Assembly: GCF_022539665.2 (NCBI RefSeq)
Contig: NC_081340.1
Coordinates: 4,835,357-4,899,356, forward strand
Length of the DNA stretch: 64,000 nt
Source of the DNA: Daphnia carinata
Lineage: Eukaryota > Arthropoda > Branchiopoda > Diplostraca > Daphniidae
Reading direction: 5' to 3'
The notes below the pieces were generated by a model. That model made no database searches and was not told the origin of the DNA. It worked only from the letters and a program-made list of their open reading frames with translations. The position numbers and the translations under genes are program-made. The stretch's first letter is position 1, and each line of letters opens with the position of its first letter. Positions 48,197-63,000 of the stretch are shown in pieces.

Positions 48197-51100
48197 TTAA
48201 TTCTGATTGACTTTCTTGTCGAAAAGGGACAACTTGGACTGAACGGCGCCTTCGCAGACTTTTAGTCGGTGGGAAACGTGCTTTTTAGCTATCGTTGAAT
48301 TCGGAGTTATGGTCATTAACGATGTTTTCTCTGCGTTCGCCGCTTCTGTTAGCCGCTCCGTCAACTGCGATGCCAACAATTTATCTCGGCCCAATTTTTC
48401 TTCGTGCCTCCAGTTTTGGAACTGTCTGATACGGGCTTTAAGCGCAGAATTCGCCGAACATTGCGTACCACGCCCTTTAGTTGCCTTATCTTTGGATTCT
48501 GTGGCCACTCCGCCTCCTTTTATGTAGCACTCGAAGTAGTCGACAATCTTGCCGATGTCTTTCTCTCCGTATTCCAGCCGGCGTACGAGGGAAGAGTTGC
48601 GGTCTTCGCTGCCTTCTCCTCCGAGACTTGCTAAATCTTCAGAACTGTCTGTGTAGACGGACGAAGATCGATTGAAGACGGTCCACGATGAAAATGAGCG
48701 GTTGAAACGAAGGGAGAGACCGTCCAAGTCTTCGGGATCACTTATCGAACAGCTGCCGATTCTCGAACGCGATGCGAACGAGCCATCATCCAACGAAAAA
48801 GTGAATTCCGGAGACAAATCGTTTGCACTCGTACGCTCCACATCTCCGACACTACAGGAACAATAAAATTAAAATATAAAAAAAAAAATCGAAATAATCG
48901 GGGTAGGAAACAAACCTAAAAAACCCTGATTCAGATGATCCACGACGTTTTAATGGCATTAATGGCGAATAGCGTAATTTGGTCAACACGGAATCGTCTT
49001 GACTTTTCCCCCGATAAGTTAAAACGGCTAAGGGTTCCTTCCGTAAATCAACAGTCTCGGCTTGGACAGAGACGGACAACGGAGGAGACACTTCATGGCG
49101 ATTTTCGATTGGGCGCTGTAAAAAGAAGACAAAGCAAAAAATTGCAATCGTTAAACAAGTTTCACGTCATAGAGCAAAAAGAAAAAGTTCGCACTTTTTG
49201 TGTTTCTTGGTTTTCCGTATGTGTGGGCTGACTGATAGCGAGCTTGGATACGCCATGTTGGCGTCGAGGGGACGCTGGAGAGCTGGGCAACGAACGAGAG
49301 GTAGTGCGACAAAGGTTCTGTTGGCGGTTTCTCTTGTCACTCTCATCCGTCTGTTCGTTGTTGTTGCCACCTTTCCCACTGAGACGTAACGGCCACGCTA
49401 GTTCGCAACAGCTGGAGAAGAGTCCCCCACGTGCGGTATCCAAAATTTTCCGTCCGTTCTAAAAAACAAAAGAAAGACGGGGGGGCGTTAATAATCTCGT
49501 ACGTCAATCTTAACATCTGTCTCTATCGGTTACGTACCTTGAACCGCTTCAGAGTAGCGAAAGGATTTTGAGCCTTGCAGTTGGGTCGATAATACGGATC
49601 TCCGGCAGACATGGCTTCGCCTACATGTTTCGGTGTTAACAGAAGACTAGCATTGCTCTGCTGAGACGATTCGTCTGACTTGCCCGTTTCGTCGGATTCC
49701 CCGCTGTACGGCGAATGGTAGACAATAAGAAAATAAAAACAAAAATAAGTTTCGAGTACGGATTATGATTGTGCATCACGCTATCGATGTCTGAGCTGAC
49801 TCATCCGATGCAAAAACGACACTCACTTGACAGGCTTCTCCTTGGCAGCACGTCCTTGAAAATAGTGGCATCGCGCTTTCTCGCTGGGCGAACTGCTCGG
49901 CACAAGGTAGACAACATGGTCAAATTTGCTACTTGGCTGGACCTCTTTAGCCTCGGCGGATGAGTGGCAGCAGATGGTGACATCCGAGCCACTAGACAGA
50001 CAACCTGACTGGATATCGGTGTCGCTAGTCACGTCCGACGATGGCACGTCAACACTTCTGCCGCTATTACTATGCTGCCGAATCATTTGTTCCAACTGAA
50101 CCACCAACTCTTCAAAAGTTGGCCGGCTATTTGGGTCCATCTATTTTTTTTTTTTTTCCAAAAAAAAAAAAAAAAGAAAGAAAAACACATCGTTAAAGTC
50201 TTAAATAGAACATTTTCCATCCATCACTGTTTTTTTTTTTTTTAACGTTTTTATGTTTGTGTTTTGCTTGTTTTCTTTTCTTTTTCTTACATGGCAACAG
50301 GAGAATGCGAGTTGGAGGAATTCAGGCGGACAATCGGGGCACAGCTCACTGAAGGCGATGTAATCCAAACCGAAATTCTCGGTGCGTGGAAGAACATCGG
50401 GATCGGCCTCGATGCGGGCAATCAATTCGCATAAAACGATACCGAAGCTAAAGACATCGCTGCGTTCGTCGTACCATTCGCCTCGCAGACATTCCGGAGA
50501 CATCCAGTAAGGGCTTCCGACCGTTGGCAAACGGTAACTATACCTAGAAATAACGCGAAGGGCAAACATAGAACAAACATAAGAGCCTGTGAGTCAGACA
50601 GCGTGAGGATTAATAGATAAACAACAGTCAAGGAGAAAAGGGCAGAAGAGCTGCAAACGGAATGAAAATGAAGAAGGAAAGTTAGAAAACTAAGGATATG
50701 AAGAAGGAAAAATCAAATAAAAAAAAAAACGAAAAAAGATAGCAACAATAAATAAAAATCTAATATGGTAAAACCTGGAATCGGGAATTTTTGTGGCCAG
50801 TCCAAAGTCGCCAACCACGGCTGTTAGATCGTCTGTCACGTCGTCTCGCTGAATAAGAACATTCTATAGCGGAAAGCAAAATACACACACAAAAAAATAT
50901 AAAAGAAGATTAATGGTCAGTCAAGCTGAAAAAGAAAGATCAATGAAATTGTGCTACAAGAAGCTAAATGATAGTAGGTTGAAACTGAGTATATCTCCCG
51001 TCACCACGCCCATTCCCCCCCCCCTCTCCCTTGAACATCGCCAACTCTATCGCATCTCCGCCGCAGTGCTGACTATTTGATAAACGTAACAATAGGTCAT

Positions 51101-54100
51101 TTCATTATTCACACTGGTTCTCGTTTCTTACCGCCAGATATACATTGCGCCTTAAGTAATAATCTCCTCAGAAATTTACGACCCATTTCATTTTTTATTT
51201 ATTTATTTTTTTTATCCATTTTCTGTTTTACGACCATCAAAACAGCCGATGCCATTTTCTCGTATGCCGAGACGTCAACCACGTATTTACGACAACAAGT
51301 TTGTTCTGGCTGACCGTTAAAGTTATCAGTGCGTCGGTGGACGACGAGCCAAGGATCAACACAACATTCCATTTGACTACGCCGTCCGTTTGACGACGCA
51401 AACATGCCCGGCACATCCCAAGCCCACCAATCGCTACTGTTCACGTGAGAAAAGTGGGTGAAAGCGATATCTTCTAAAGTTATTTTCAACGCTATACGAT
51501 TAGACTACGAAAAAGTTAGTGAAGGTTGACTGGGAACACAGCCGATCTAATTTGGCCGTCCAACAAAAGCTACGGACAATCTTGTCGCAAGCAATCTAGT
51601 TGACTCTGGCAGTACATTCAGCTTAGCCGGAGAAATGTGTCCCATAGCGAAGCTCAAACGAGATGCTACAGAATCGGGGCGGGGGACCCGATCGATGGGA
51701 CGCGTCTCTTCTATTGATCCAGAGCGTGAAGACATCATGCTCCGTTTTATGTTACACTCACGATCCGCCAAGTAGACTTGATTCTTCCCTCCCCACTTCT
51801 TTCTTATCTGGCGTGTTGATTCAACATTTTTTTTTTCTCTGTGTGTGTCTGCTATCTTTTTATTCTTGCCCGTCGACCACTTCCCAAGAGCATCCAGCAG
51901 CGTCAACTAGAGGCTGAATCACGAAGGAAAAATACAAAAGAAAGGAAAAGGTGCACGTGCGCGATCTCTCTCGCAAAGTTCGTCGAACCCTACCACTCAG
52001 GTCTACTTGACTTCTCACGGATCACCGTCAATCTGATACCGCATCAAAAAAAAAAAATTAGGCGATCTTAACTCATCATAATGCTTCGCATATCAAGGCA
52101 AATGATGCATCCCATGTGCACGTAACTGCCAATTATTGTGCACGGGATTTCGCGCTCCCAAACGAGCGTCATTAAAAACTCATTAAGATTGGTCAACAAA
52201 GATATTGCATATCCGTCAACAATGCCGGCGTATCATGGGAATCGGCGATGGAAGAAAAAACGCATTTTTTCAGATTGCCAACTGGTGAACGAGCGAAATA
52301 CCGAAAACGTGGGTAGTGTTTTCGTATCCCCATTTCTCAGGGAACGGCTGCGGCCGTGACCATACGCCGATGTTTCGTGTGTAGAGTAGAATCAATCGTA
52401 ACATTATCTTCATCTTACCAGCCGCCAAGTTGATCGGCACGCTATAAGGTTGGTACCATAGATGGTAGAGTGGGTCAGACAACTTGTCTAGACGTTTTGC
52501 AATAACCCGCAGGTGTGGCCCCATGCCAACCATTCCGAGTGCCGATACTATTCCATGAATTACAATACGCCTTCTTCCCAAACGACAAATGAATAGATTC
52601 GAACCTCCCCTCCCCAAAAAATTCAAAGAAAATACAAAATAATAGGATCTTGCCTTGGAAGTGAGGTCTCGATGGAAGAGACCCTTGGAGTGAAAGTATC
52701 GCATTCCCTTGGCCGTGTCGCAGGCGATTTTCATTCGCAGATTCCACGGGATCTCCTCGTCGCTGAGAATCAGCTGTTCCAGGCTACCACCCTTGATGTA
52801 CTAAAAAAAAAAAAAAAAACGCAGATTTTATTTTCGATCGGAAATAAAAAATAACAATCGAAATCAAGAAAACCGTAACGATTGCACAATGGAACACGCA
52901 CAATATACGAAACGCGAAAAGATGATAATATTAAGAAACAGGAATTTTCATTTTCACTTTCTCTTTGCGGATGGCTGGTATAGGGTGTGAACGGTTACCT
53001 GGGCGGGTTCGCTTAGTTACGAACCAGTGAACTACGACCACCGCACTGTTAGGCAAGAAAAAAAGAAAGAAGACTCGGTCGAGGACGACGAATTACAAAA
53101 CAAAAAGAAGAATAGAAAAGATAAATAGTTTTCTACGCCATTTGTTGAAAAGAGCAAGGGAAAAAGGTCGTCGCCCAATAAACAATAGAACCCGTTGTAA
53201 TTCACGAGTCCTTGCGCATCGAAAAATTTCGGGCAACTTTACAGGTAAAAAAACAAAACAAACAAATGCCATGAAATGCACCAAATTGGGCATTTCGCTG
53301 AGAAATCGAGGTGAAATGGCAGGATGTTTGCTTACCTCGGTCAAAGCGTGAAGTTGGCCACCGTGGACGCAGACTCCAATAAATCTGAAAATAAAGAAGA
53401 AGACACACGAAATAAGGAGCGTGAAATCGCGTTGCGAAGTGACCTACAATGTGATCTCCATCGCATTTTGTTTTTTCAAGACTTCAGGGCATTTTGTTTA
53501 TAAATGGACAGAACGAGAGAGTCACTCAACCTTGTCCCTTCCCATACAACCGAACTGATCCGAAAGCAGAAGAAAATCTAAAGAGCACATTCAAACATTT
53601 GTTTGTTTTTGTTGCTTTTAGACAATAAAACGCTGTTGGGAACACACTCTGAACATCAGCAAAATGTTAAATAGATACTGAGTAATTTCGTCGGACCATC
53701 GGATGTAACACGGAGGGAAATTTCAAGGAGGATTAGACAAAAGAGAAAGCTCTTAAGTGAAAGAGACGTGACGGCACGATTTTGAATAGTTTTTGCCATC
53801 ACGTTAGTCGCAAACAAAAAAATAGGCAAGGAAATAAAAACTAATATTTCAAGTACGTACAGTTTAAAAAAAAAAAAAAAAACCCAAAGGAAAATATATT
53901 CTGGTTTTACCGTCGAGTGAGCACTTTCTTACGACTGGTTTATTCAATTTCTTTCAGGAATAAACGTGCTACCTACAAATGGGCAGATAAGGAAGGCCCA
54001 TTCGGTCGGTTCCATTATTTTTGCTTATGTCTTTCATTTTTATCACAGCCAATATAAAAATGCGTCCTTGGTCTACAATCCTATGAAGTGTAACGAGGAC

Positions 54101-57100
54101 GCCTATAGAAGCAGAATATGTACGTATTCTACCTGCTGGGTCAATTCATTAGTAACAATAAATCATGACCACCGTGCTCCCCCCTTATTTCCAAACAAAA
54201 TTAGCTACGGTTCGATGATCTAATAAATTTTTTTTTTATTTTTTTTCTCGTTTTGCGCCTAACGGGTAGTATACTTAGCCTGTAGCCTCAATAGTTTGGG
54301 CAATCTCCGAAAGAGGACGAAACCTTAATTGCAGTCAATTCGCTATTGCACCTCTGCTTACAGAATATTTTTTTTTTTTTTTTTACACCAGGCTGTTGGG
54401 CAAGAGCAATTTAACGTTCAAAGAAATAGGGCATCAATCTATCATGAGGATCATGCGAACAAACCAATTGGAAAAAAAAAAAACTCGTTTCCAAATTGCT
54501 CAACATCATCCCTCTGGTAAATTGGAGCCCAGCCATTTTGGCGAGAACTATTTCGATTCAGTTGACTTCGTCAAACTTTTTTTTATTTTTCAATTGAATA
54601 AGAATCTCGAGTCGAAAGTCCCATTTTCACTTTGGTTAGCATTTTGTCAACGTCAGTCACGCAAAGAGTCGACATTCTGATATTTTCCAAAGAAGTGGAC
54701 GGTGACATGCTTTGCATTTATCCTTTTAAAGGAGGAAAAAATGATGAAATATGTCTCGCCAAGGACTCGTCCTACTATCATTGACGACAATAAATAACAA
54801 TAAGCACGTCGCACGTTCAACAACGGCTCGCCCCAAAACATTAAACACGCGAAAAGAGAAGGTAAACGCTGACCCCCAGTGGATACGTACGTGGGCGTGT
54901 ATAGGTCCACGTTTACGCTTATTTACGACCGTTTGACATGGCGGCTGAAAATAAAACAAACGCTAGAAAAAAAAAAAAAAAAAATGGAAACAACAGTCCA
55001 TAAATAGAAGCTGTGGAATATAAATGACGCCGGGAAGCTCATTTGTTCTTTCGTAACACAATAACAAAAAAAAAAAAACAAAGAGGGTGGAGTCGCAAAG
55101 ATGCGGTTCCTTGAGTTTCGTGTTGTCGTTCAGTTTCAATTTTTTTTACTACACGTATATTCGCGTATTTACATTATAGAACTATCGCAGCGGGGTTTCC
55201 TTTTTTTTTCGGAGGTTGAGCAAGAAAAATCGAGAGTGAGAAATGATTTCCGCTAGGTTCTCCCACATGCGATGTTGCCAACGCCGCATTCTGATACGCT
55301 AGCGAGAAGCTTTCTTATATACAGTAAAAAAGGGAAACAAACGACCTTCCACTTCCGCGATATTACCACTTAATTCTCCCTTCCTTTTTTTTTCTTGCAA
55401 CTTTTCGCCAGCTGTTCTATTTTTTATTTTTTTTTTCTTTGGCTTCTTTTTTGACGTCGTAAACCAGATTGAACGCCGTCCAGTTGGTTCCATCGCTTTA
55501 ATGAAAATATCGTTAGTTAGTGTATTTCCCTTTGCGCCATTCGGCAATGAGAGCACATCAAAATCTAAGGTTTCCTCGTAGTCGCTAACTCAATTAGCCA
55601 TATAAGTCGAGCCGCCAAAAGGTCGTCGTCGTCGGCGTCGTCTATCGCGCAAATGTGTCGATACATCTACGCGGGTCTAATCGACGCCCCATAGAAAAAC
55701 AATGTGAAAAGCTTTCCTTGATTTCTTTTTTCCTCTTCAGATTCGCTTTGCGGTTTTTTGCCACAACGAATTGAAAGAGGAGACACGCTAGCGGCACGAT
55801 GATGATTGGTGGTAATTAAGCGTTTTTACGAGACATGGAGTATATGCTACTATAACTGAAAAAAACGGCAGCTGAACGGTAGGCACCGAAAGGAAGGAAG
55901 CGGAGAACACAAGAAAAAGCGGCTGTAGCGACATACTAACCCCATATCCCCAAATAATCCAGCTGCTGGTGGTCGATACTCACGAGCCCACACTGTTGGT
56001 TAATAGTAAAGAGGTAAAAAGGAAAAGAAAAACAAAAGAGCCTTGCAAGAACCACCGCACGCCTGCAGCCACATTAGTCGAGCCTTCTTTTTTCACGTGC
56101 GTACGTAGTGCGTTTGTATAATTTGTTGTTTTTTAATGGATGCCATCACGGACATAATTAAAGAGCAAATCGTTAGGAAAAGCGAAACAAAAAAAAAAAA
56201 AGGGAAAAGACAAAAGAGAAGATTCATTCTAAACTGTAATCAGGTGATGAATAAAGCCTATAGGGAAAACACGCACTGTTGAAGGTGAACGAACGAACCA
56301 TTGGTTGAATTCCAAACAAATACATGCCAAGCAATTTTGAAATAAAAAAAAAAAGGTACGTAAACTCTTGTAAAACTACTTTTATGCATCTTTTTTAGTT
56401 TTCGTTTCTAGTTCAGGCGAAAATCGGGTCGCCACGTTGACGCAACCGGATCACCGCAATCACGAATGACAATTACTTTGAGACATCAAACTGGAAAAAA
56501 AAACGACCCACAGAATGTCTCAAGTATCATCGGGCAAAAGACACGATCTACGTGTCTAAATACGCAATTCGCTGATAGAGAAAATATCGTATATCAGGCT
56601 TATCACTTCTTATTATTTTTGGGCGTGAATGACGTTTCCTTTTCTTTTCTTTTTTTCTTGCCCCCCTCCTCAAAAAACAAGAGCGCGATCAAAAACAACC
56701 AACATGGGTGTTAATGTTTCAAAGTGGTGACTCACTTGCCGTTAACTTAACGGACGGACTCGTTCTATAATAATCCCTCGGACGAAAGCTATACAACGCC
56801 CTTCATTAAAAGTGAATGTGAAAGCTTACCTGAGAATGTTGGGATGGGAGAGTCTGTTCATCAGTTGGACCTCGTGAAGCATGTTCTTCCGGTTGGAGGC
56901 CAGCAGATTCATCTTGAGCACCATCACCTCGTTCGTGGTCCGGTGAGTCACCTGCGCACAAAAGAAAAAGAAAACATCTGTTGTAAATATTGTTTAATAG
57001 CCAACATAAACAACACCCCATCTCCCGTTTCTTCCATTCTTCACAACCATCGGCATGCGTCGTGCGCACATCAAGAAACACATTCTACTCTCGTGGATTG

Positions 57101-60100
57101 CGGTCGAAATTCAGGAAGGTAAACAGAAAAACAAAAAAAAACTTCCCGTTGTTTAAATGCTACCAGTGTAATGCTAGACTTGATTGTAATCAACAATCAC
57201 CCATGACTGAGTTCTAGAGTAACGTCAAATCCGAAACACTACGGCATATCCTTGCCATAAATTTAAAAAAAGAGAGAGACACTGGGAAGTTATTTCCCGT
57301 CTACCGCGACAAATTTCCAGTGAGAAAGAGCATGGAACAATAGCCCAATGAGGGGTTAGAGAACTCCCTTTCGAAATAGAATGGGAGCTAATCACTGAAA
57401 CAGCGTTCAATTGAGTTCATCAAGCGGCCAAGAAAATCCGCGCCCCATTCATCAAGATTCAAAAACTCTCTTTCTCTCTGGTCCATTTGCCATTGGCTGC
57501 AACGCGCGGTTCAGTGGCTCTAAAAATTCCTTTCTGCGCGTGTTTCGCTTTGCTTTCCATCGCATTTGAAGGAGAGAGAGAGAGAGAGAGAGGATGAATC
57601 ATCCGAGCGAATAAGCGGCCGACAAGAAAAAAAACAAAAAAGAAGAAGGGACAAGGGAGGCGTTTTTTTTCGTCAGGAGTCGGACGTCATTTGCAGCGGA
57701 AGTGAAAACGTGCAGCCACACACACACACCAACTACCGAGTTTTTAGTAGTTTAGTTTGCGAAGCGGAGCTAAGTTTAGAACATTGGCGCTGCTGACTGC
57801 ACAACTTGTATGTGTGCGGGCGGGGTGGCAATAGGAGGGTTACAGCTGTTTCCGTCTAAAGCGGAGCAAGCACGTTTGCTTCTTCAGAAATTCGGAAGGG
57901 GAGGGAGAGTGTTCTCCTTTCCACGTTTACACGCATGCACAAACAAAACAAACGACCGATTTACTTGGAAAATTTGACTAGGACAAAACTTTTGGAGGGG
58001 AAGCAAAGTCTAGCCTGTGCAAATGGCAAGCGAAATGAGATTTCACAAAGTGAAATGGATGGAAGTACTTGTTAACATGCCAAGCTCTTCGCCATCAGAT
58101 ACCACTTTTTGTTTTCTTCATTATTTAACACACTTGGAAAAAGAAAAAGTAGAAATAATTTTTTTTTTTCTTGGACAAGTAACACACACACACACAAAAA
58201 AAAAGGGGGCGGACAGACAAGCAAGTGAGCGCGCCGGCCGTGTTTCCTTCTGGAACTCGATCCAGGGCGATCAACAACCCCAACGACTGGTACATTCATT
58301 CCGTGAAAAAAAAATTTACCAGAGCAAGGCCAGGAGAACTTTTCTTCTTTATTGTTGTCTTATAAATTTCCCCGGGCTTTCACTCATCTCTTTCTTTTAA
58401 CATTTTTTTTTTTTTTCTCACGGATGAAACTTCATTCATCGAAGAGAGAAGGTCGATATCCCCGCGCAACCTTTATTTTCGGCAAAAAAAAAAGAACAGC
58501 TAAGCGTTACTCGAAAATTCTATTCATTAAGTTCTTTTTTCTCTCGGATCGGCAGTAGCTTTCTTCGTAATGATTTTGACGGTCGACCGCACGCTCGCGT
58601 TGTGACGGGAGAAAATGCGGAACAGTACCGGGATAGGAAAGAAGACTTTCGCGTGATCTCTCCATTCATTCTATGTGCGGGGTCATCTTCCCCTCCCTAT
58701 TACACCCCCACTGTTACAGAGATGTTCTTCTTCTTATTCAAATCTATCAACACAATAGTCTCGATGATATTCTGGAGAAAGGCGGCTATTTGCTTTTTTT
58801 TTTCCGGAAGGGAAAAGGAACTAGATGCGAAGACGGAGTCATGTTAACACCATCATTAAAGTTCGGCAACAACAACAACAAAAGTGCTACGAAGAAATTC
58901 AAGAAGATCAAAGAGAAAACATCACGATTTGCCTTCCCTCGTTATAGTTGTTTAGCCGAGGATGACGGATTTAAAAAAAATAAATAAGTAAATAAAAAAA
59001 AAAGAGTTAGCAGACGAGATTTTTTTTTTTTTTTGGTAATGGCAATAACCACGGGAAAAAAATGACTCACGTTTTTCATCATTCCGTTCGGGTGAGCACA
59101 CAACAAGTACTGGACCCATGTTCATAAAAAATTCAAACGCTATGGGGGATAAGGACGAAGCGGCTAAGGAGAAATCTAGAAATTTTATATAGAGCTTCTT
59201 TTTGTTTTTGTTTTTTTTTTGCATTTGCGGGAGAAATGGAAATTCCTTGTGAGAAAAGACGCATCAAAACGCTTTGAATGATCGCTTCACGTAATTTCCG
59301 TGTGAAGACTATAGGAGGGGGGGGGGGAGACTAGCCGTATGGCCGTTGGGCTTATCATTTAAACGACCCGACAGATTGTGTGCGGCGATTTCTTGGGTAA
59401 CGATGTAACGAACGTATTGCTTGCTCCATTTCATTCGGTACAACTTTCACAGTCCCCGGATAAAGTAGCCCATCTCCATTCGGCCTCTTCCCTGCTAAAA
59501 AATGTTGGTAATAATGACTTGAAGAAAAAAAAAAAAAAACGCGCGTAAGTGCGAACGCTGGCACAAAATTCATGACGACAGCAGATGGCTGATCTTCCAG
59601 AATCGTCAATCTGGAGCGAGTCTACCATCGGGATAGTAAGATACACAGAGAGACTGGATGTGTACCAAGAATAGCACACACACAAAAGGGGGAAACAGGA
59701 AGAAGAAAATGAGAATTCAAATCTTCTTTTTCTTTCTGCATCCGATGCGAGCGCAAAGATTACAACGAGGAAGGAAAAAGAGCTTCTTTTTCAAAAACGT
59801 ATATCGAGCAAATAGCACGATCGGGATCAAAAAAGAAAACGTTGAGTGTGGAAACTGTGACGTTGGAAGCGATAGGGAATCGACAAGGAAAGAAGTAAAA
59901 CAAATGGGAATATCTGGTGTTGTTGTCGTAAAACGCGAATTAAGCAAACACATTTTTCGATAGTAAAAATAATCCTAGGATGGTTGAACCAGTCCACGAG
60001 CCCAGATAAAAAGGATATAACAAAGAGGAAGAAGAAGATACCGAGCCAAAGCAAACAACAACAACAAAAAAGAAATCTTTAAAATCTGTTCCACCTGGTC

Positions 60101-62232
60101 TAATCAGACCGGAGACCGTTTTAAAAAATTCTTATTCATTTCTTTTCTGGTTTTTTTTTTTTTTTTAAGGGGTGATAACAAGAATAGCCGTAGTGCCTTC
60201 TCAACAATAACTGTAGAAATCTGACATTTTGAAAGCCGGACAAGTTCGACTTCACTCGCCTTGAATTTTCTATAAAAACTCGAATACTTTCAGAGGCTCT
60301 TTTTTTTCTTCTTCCCAAAACGACGACATAGTTAATCAACCGCTAAGAGTAAAACCGGATTCGTGCTCAGTGATTAATCAGCTCAGATTTTGGCTCTGCG
60401 CGTCGCTCTAAATCCCGAACCAGCTACCAGAATTCCCAAAGTCGAGCGGATTTTTTAAATTTATTGTTTTGTTTTTTTTCGTTCGCCTCGCATTCGATTC
60501 GGCCTGGGTTTTATCCTTTTCTCTCTTCTTCTCTATTTGCAGTCAGTGAGGTGGGTCAATACCAATCAAACTACTTTTCTTTTTTTTTTTTCCCTTCTCC
60601 TTGGGTCTGCAATATGACGTAAGCAGCGCCTTCTTCAGAGATTAAAATTCATGATTTCAATTAACTGATTAGAGAAGAAGGAAAAAAAAAATTAGAAAGC
60701 TCCTACCCAATGATTTCGCAACAACAATATCGAAGAGAGATATCTAAACGCGCTAAAGCTCTTCATTTGAATCTGGTTTTCCTTCACGATTGTTTAATGA
60801 ATACAAAAGAGAGAAGGGATAACAATTGTCACCCATCATCATTTTCGACGACAACAATAAAGAGCCGGTAATAACCGACAACAAAAAAAAAAGGGAATTT
60901 GAAAATGCCATGCCGGCGCTTGACTAAATACAGAAAAAGAAAAAGAGAGGTATCAACTCGCTTAGGGATGTTCACGCAAGTAAAGTAGGTGAGCGTGTCA
61001 TCGGCCTAGAAACAAGCTAAAAAAAAAAAACCAAGTGACAAAAGGAAGAGCAATATCAGCGAGGCTTGATTTTTACTGGTTGTTCCATGCTCAAACAATT
61101 TTCATTTCCCTTTATCATCTACCGACCAATGGAGTGAGAGAGGGGGGGAAAAAAAATCCCGATATCGATTATTGGGTCGCGGCATTGGACACACAATGTG
61201 GTGCGGCGGCATACACATTGGACTACGGGGAAGAAAAAAAAAGAACGCAAGAAAAATGTCTATTAGCTTTAAGCTCGTAGACTCCAGGACTCGGAACATA
61301 TAAGTGGTTTTATGGAAGCACCGCAAGCACGGTATGAGTTGGGGAGCGTTGTGCATGGCTGATCTTTTAGAACATCTGCTGAGTTTGCTGTTTTTTGTTT
61401 TTTGTTTTTTTTTGTCTTGGATATTCTCTTGCAAACATTTGGGCTAGCTATAATTACACCACGATTATCTTTCGAGAGGGAGCCGTGCGATTCACACAGA
61501 CAATAAAAACGACTGAGGGAGGGGGGGGGGGGAGATGGTTGTAAACTAATTCGAACCTCGTGGAGCCTCTCAGGTGACACTATAATTTTATTAATAATAA
61601 TTCTTGCTTCACGTCTTCCGTCGCCGGAAGGTGAGAAAGAACGAAGAAAGAGAGAGAAAAGATCGATTCACACATTCCGTTTGCGAATGAATCGTTTGAT
61701 AAGAAAAGGTTTGACAGTACCTTGAACACTTCGGAGAAGAATCCGGCGCCGATTTTTTCACAGTAGAAATCATCGAGACGGTTGAGGTTGGAAACGGCGT
61801 GACGTAAAGCCTGGCAAGACGACACGGGTCGAGGACGGCGGGGGCTGCTGACGGGACTGCTGGTCGGAAGCTTATTACGAAGCGACGACGGCCCGTTCAG
61901 CTCCGAATGATCTAACGTACCACGTTCGTCGAAATCTACGTCATCCACACACACAGGGAGGTGTGCGGGAAAAAAAAAAAAAAAAAAAAAAAAGAGGTAC
62001 GAACCGGTAAGATGATGCCGCGAATTGAGATAACATGTTGTTAGAAAGAAAAGTAGTGGTTACCGAAGGATGACGGTTCGGGCTGGACGAGCAAAGGACG
62101 ACGTCGTAGGCAAGGAAACTGCTCCAAGTCGCCCGGCTCAGAGATGAACCGATTCGTTGTATGTTGTAAAATTCCCATTGGAGTAATGGACGGATGATCG
62201 GACGGGGTCGGACGGTCGAATATGACGGACAT
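48197..62232 (-). CDS. TESK1: TESK-family dual-specificity kinase (fly center divider type)
   Basis: Cofilin kinase relative of LIMK, acting on actin downstream of integrins. Twelve exons: 62232-62064, 61935-61721, 56951-56830, 53384-53336, 52800-52654, 50863-50775, 50543-50291, 50140-49827, 49703-49538, 49458-49195, 49115-48916, 48851-48197, in all 880 residues. Kinase domain about 110-365: G-loop GAGFFSEV (119-126), K141 in VLKMN, E155, HRDLTSKN (228-235), DFG 253-255, SPE 279-281 after VGSPYWM, and [19 protein letters not shown] rather than HRDLKxxN and [16 protein letters not shown] are TESK hallmarks. The long C-tail is serine-rich and disordered, with no known domain. Introns before exons 3, 4 and 6 are 1.8-4.8 kb and low-complexity. 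The intron after 52654 has a GC donor. Confidence 0.93.
50864..52653. other. TESK intron between exons 5 and 6
   Basis: It begins with a GC donor (AAG/GCAAGA at 52653) and ends with CTATAG before 50863. A 97-codon frame at 51199-51489 (-) is longer than most here but has no domain and no matching acceptor and donor in phase, so I do not call it an exon. The remainder is simple A/T-rich sequence. Confidence 0.55.
52801..53335. other. TESK intron between exons 4 and 5
   Basis: Short intron with a GTAAGC donor and a T-rich acceptor tract. I see nothing else in it. Confidence 0.6.
53385..56829. other. TESK intron between exons 3 and 4
   Basis: About 3.4 kb with a GTAAGC donor at 56824-56829. 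It is rich in A and T homopolymers, with a GTCGTCGTCG run near 55623-55640. No exon, RNA gene or repeat family is recognised. Confidence 0.6.
56952..61720. other. TESK intron between exons 2 and 3
   Basis: The largest intron in the window, about 4.8 kb. It includes a GA microsatellite at 57571-57592, CA runs near 57718-57730 and 58185-58196, G runs near 59325 and 61518, and many A/T homopolymers. Splice edges GTACTG at 61720 and GCGCAG at 56952 fit. No internal gene is recognised. Confidence 0.6.
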
Positions 62233-62879
62233 CTTTTCCCAAGCCTCGCATGCTCTCCCCTAGAAAGCAAGGCCAGCACTAAAGGCAAGGGTCTACTAGA
62301 CAGGATGTTCAGTCTGGTTAAAAAAACAAGCAAAGAAAAAGTCAGTTATTGAAGCAACAATTCATAGCACTGGCAAACATCCACTATCAGTAATTGTGCA
62401 TGAGTTCAGCGTTACATGTAGAATTGAGCTGCCAGACAAAATGCAAAGGTCAACAAATGTGAGCGTGGCAGTTGGCATGTATGCAAGACTTTTATCAGCA
62501 CATCAGGTGGTTCAATCATGTGCTCATATCTTTCGAGCACACAACACAAGGGTAATCCATACCAGCTTGAGCTGTTATCTTACTTACTGGTTATACAGAG
62601 AATACTTTATTGGGAAAGATTACAATGACTGCTGGATCATTGGATTCAAACTGTCATGACAAGCTCTGTCTTCACAAACCCACTCTAAACAAAGTGAAAA
62701 ATATTTGGAGGGTAAAAATATCATTATTGGCGTTTTGGCAAAAGAAGTGTAATTAGCAGGCGATCAACGTTGGATGCCAAACGAACTCAATGTAAGATTT
62801 ACCAATTCAGATGACAGACCGGGAATGAAGATAAATTTGCAATGTAACAGATAAAAGAAACACGAGGGCACGAGGGGTT

Positions 62880-63000
62880 CTTACCTGGGGGTTACGAATG
62901 GGGATGCTGTGTGAGCGAAGACGTCTTCCAGAGCAGACGAAGATGTGCAGAAATAGCTGATTTGTATCGATGCGTAGGATTGGTGTGTTTATTGCTATAT
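62880..63000 (-). other. Candidate noncoding first exon of TESK
   Basis: The minus strand has a consensus donor CCCCCAG/GTAAGA at about 62886, and an acceptor CTTTCTAG lies at about 62258-62265, just above the coding start at 62232. A spliced 5' UTR across these is likely. The upstream end of the exon cannot be fixed from sequence. Confidence 0.5.

Noticed and set aside
51199-51489. Possible cassette exon of TESK
   Set aside because: No in-phase acceptor and donor on the minus strand, and it would fall between HRDLTSK and NVLI in the catalytic loop of the kinase, destroying it.
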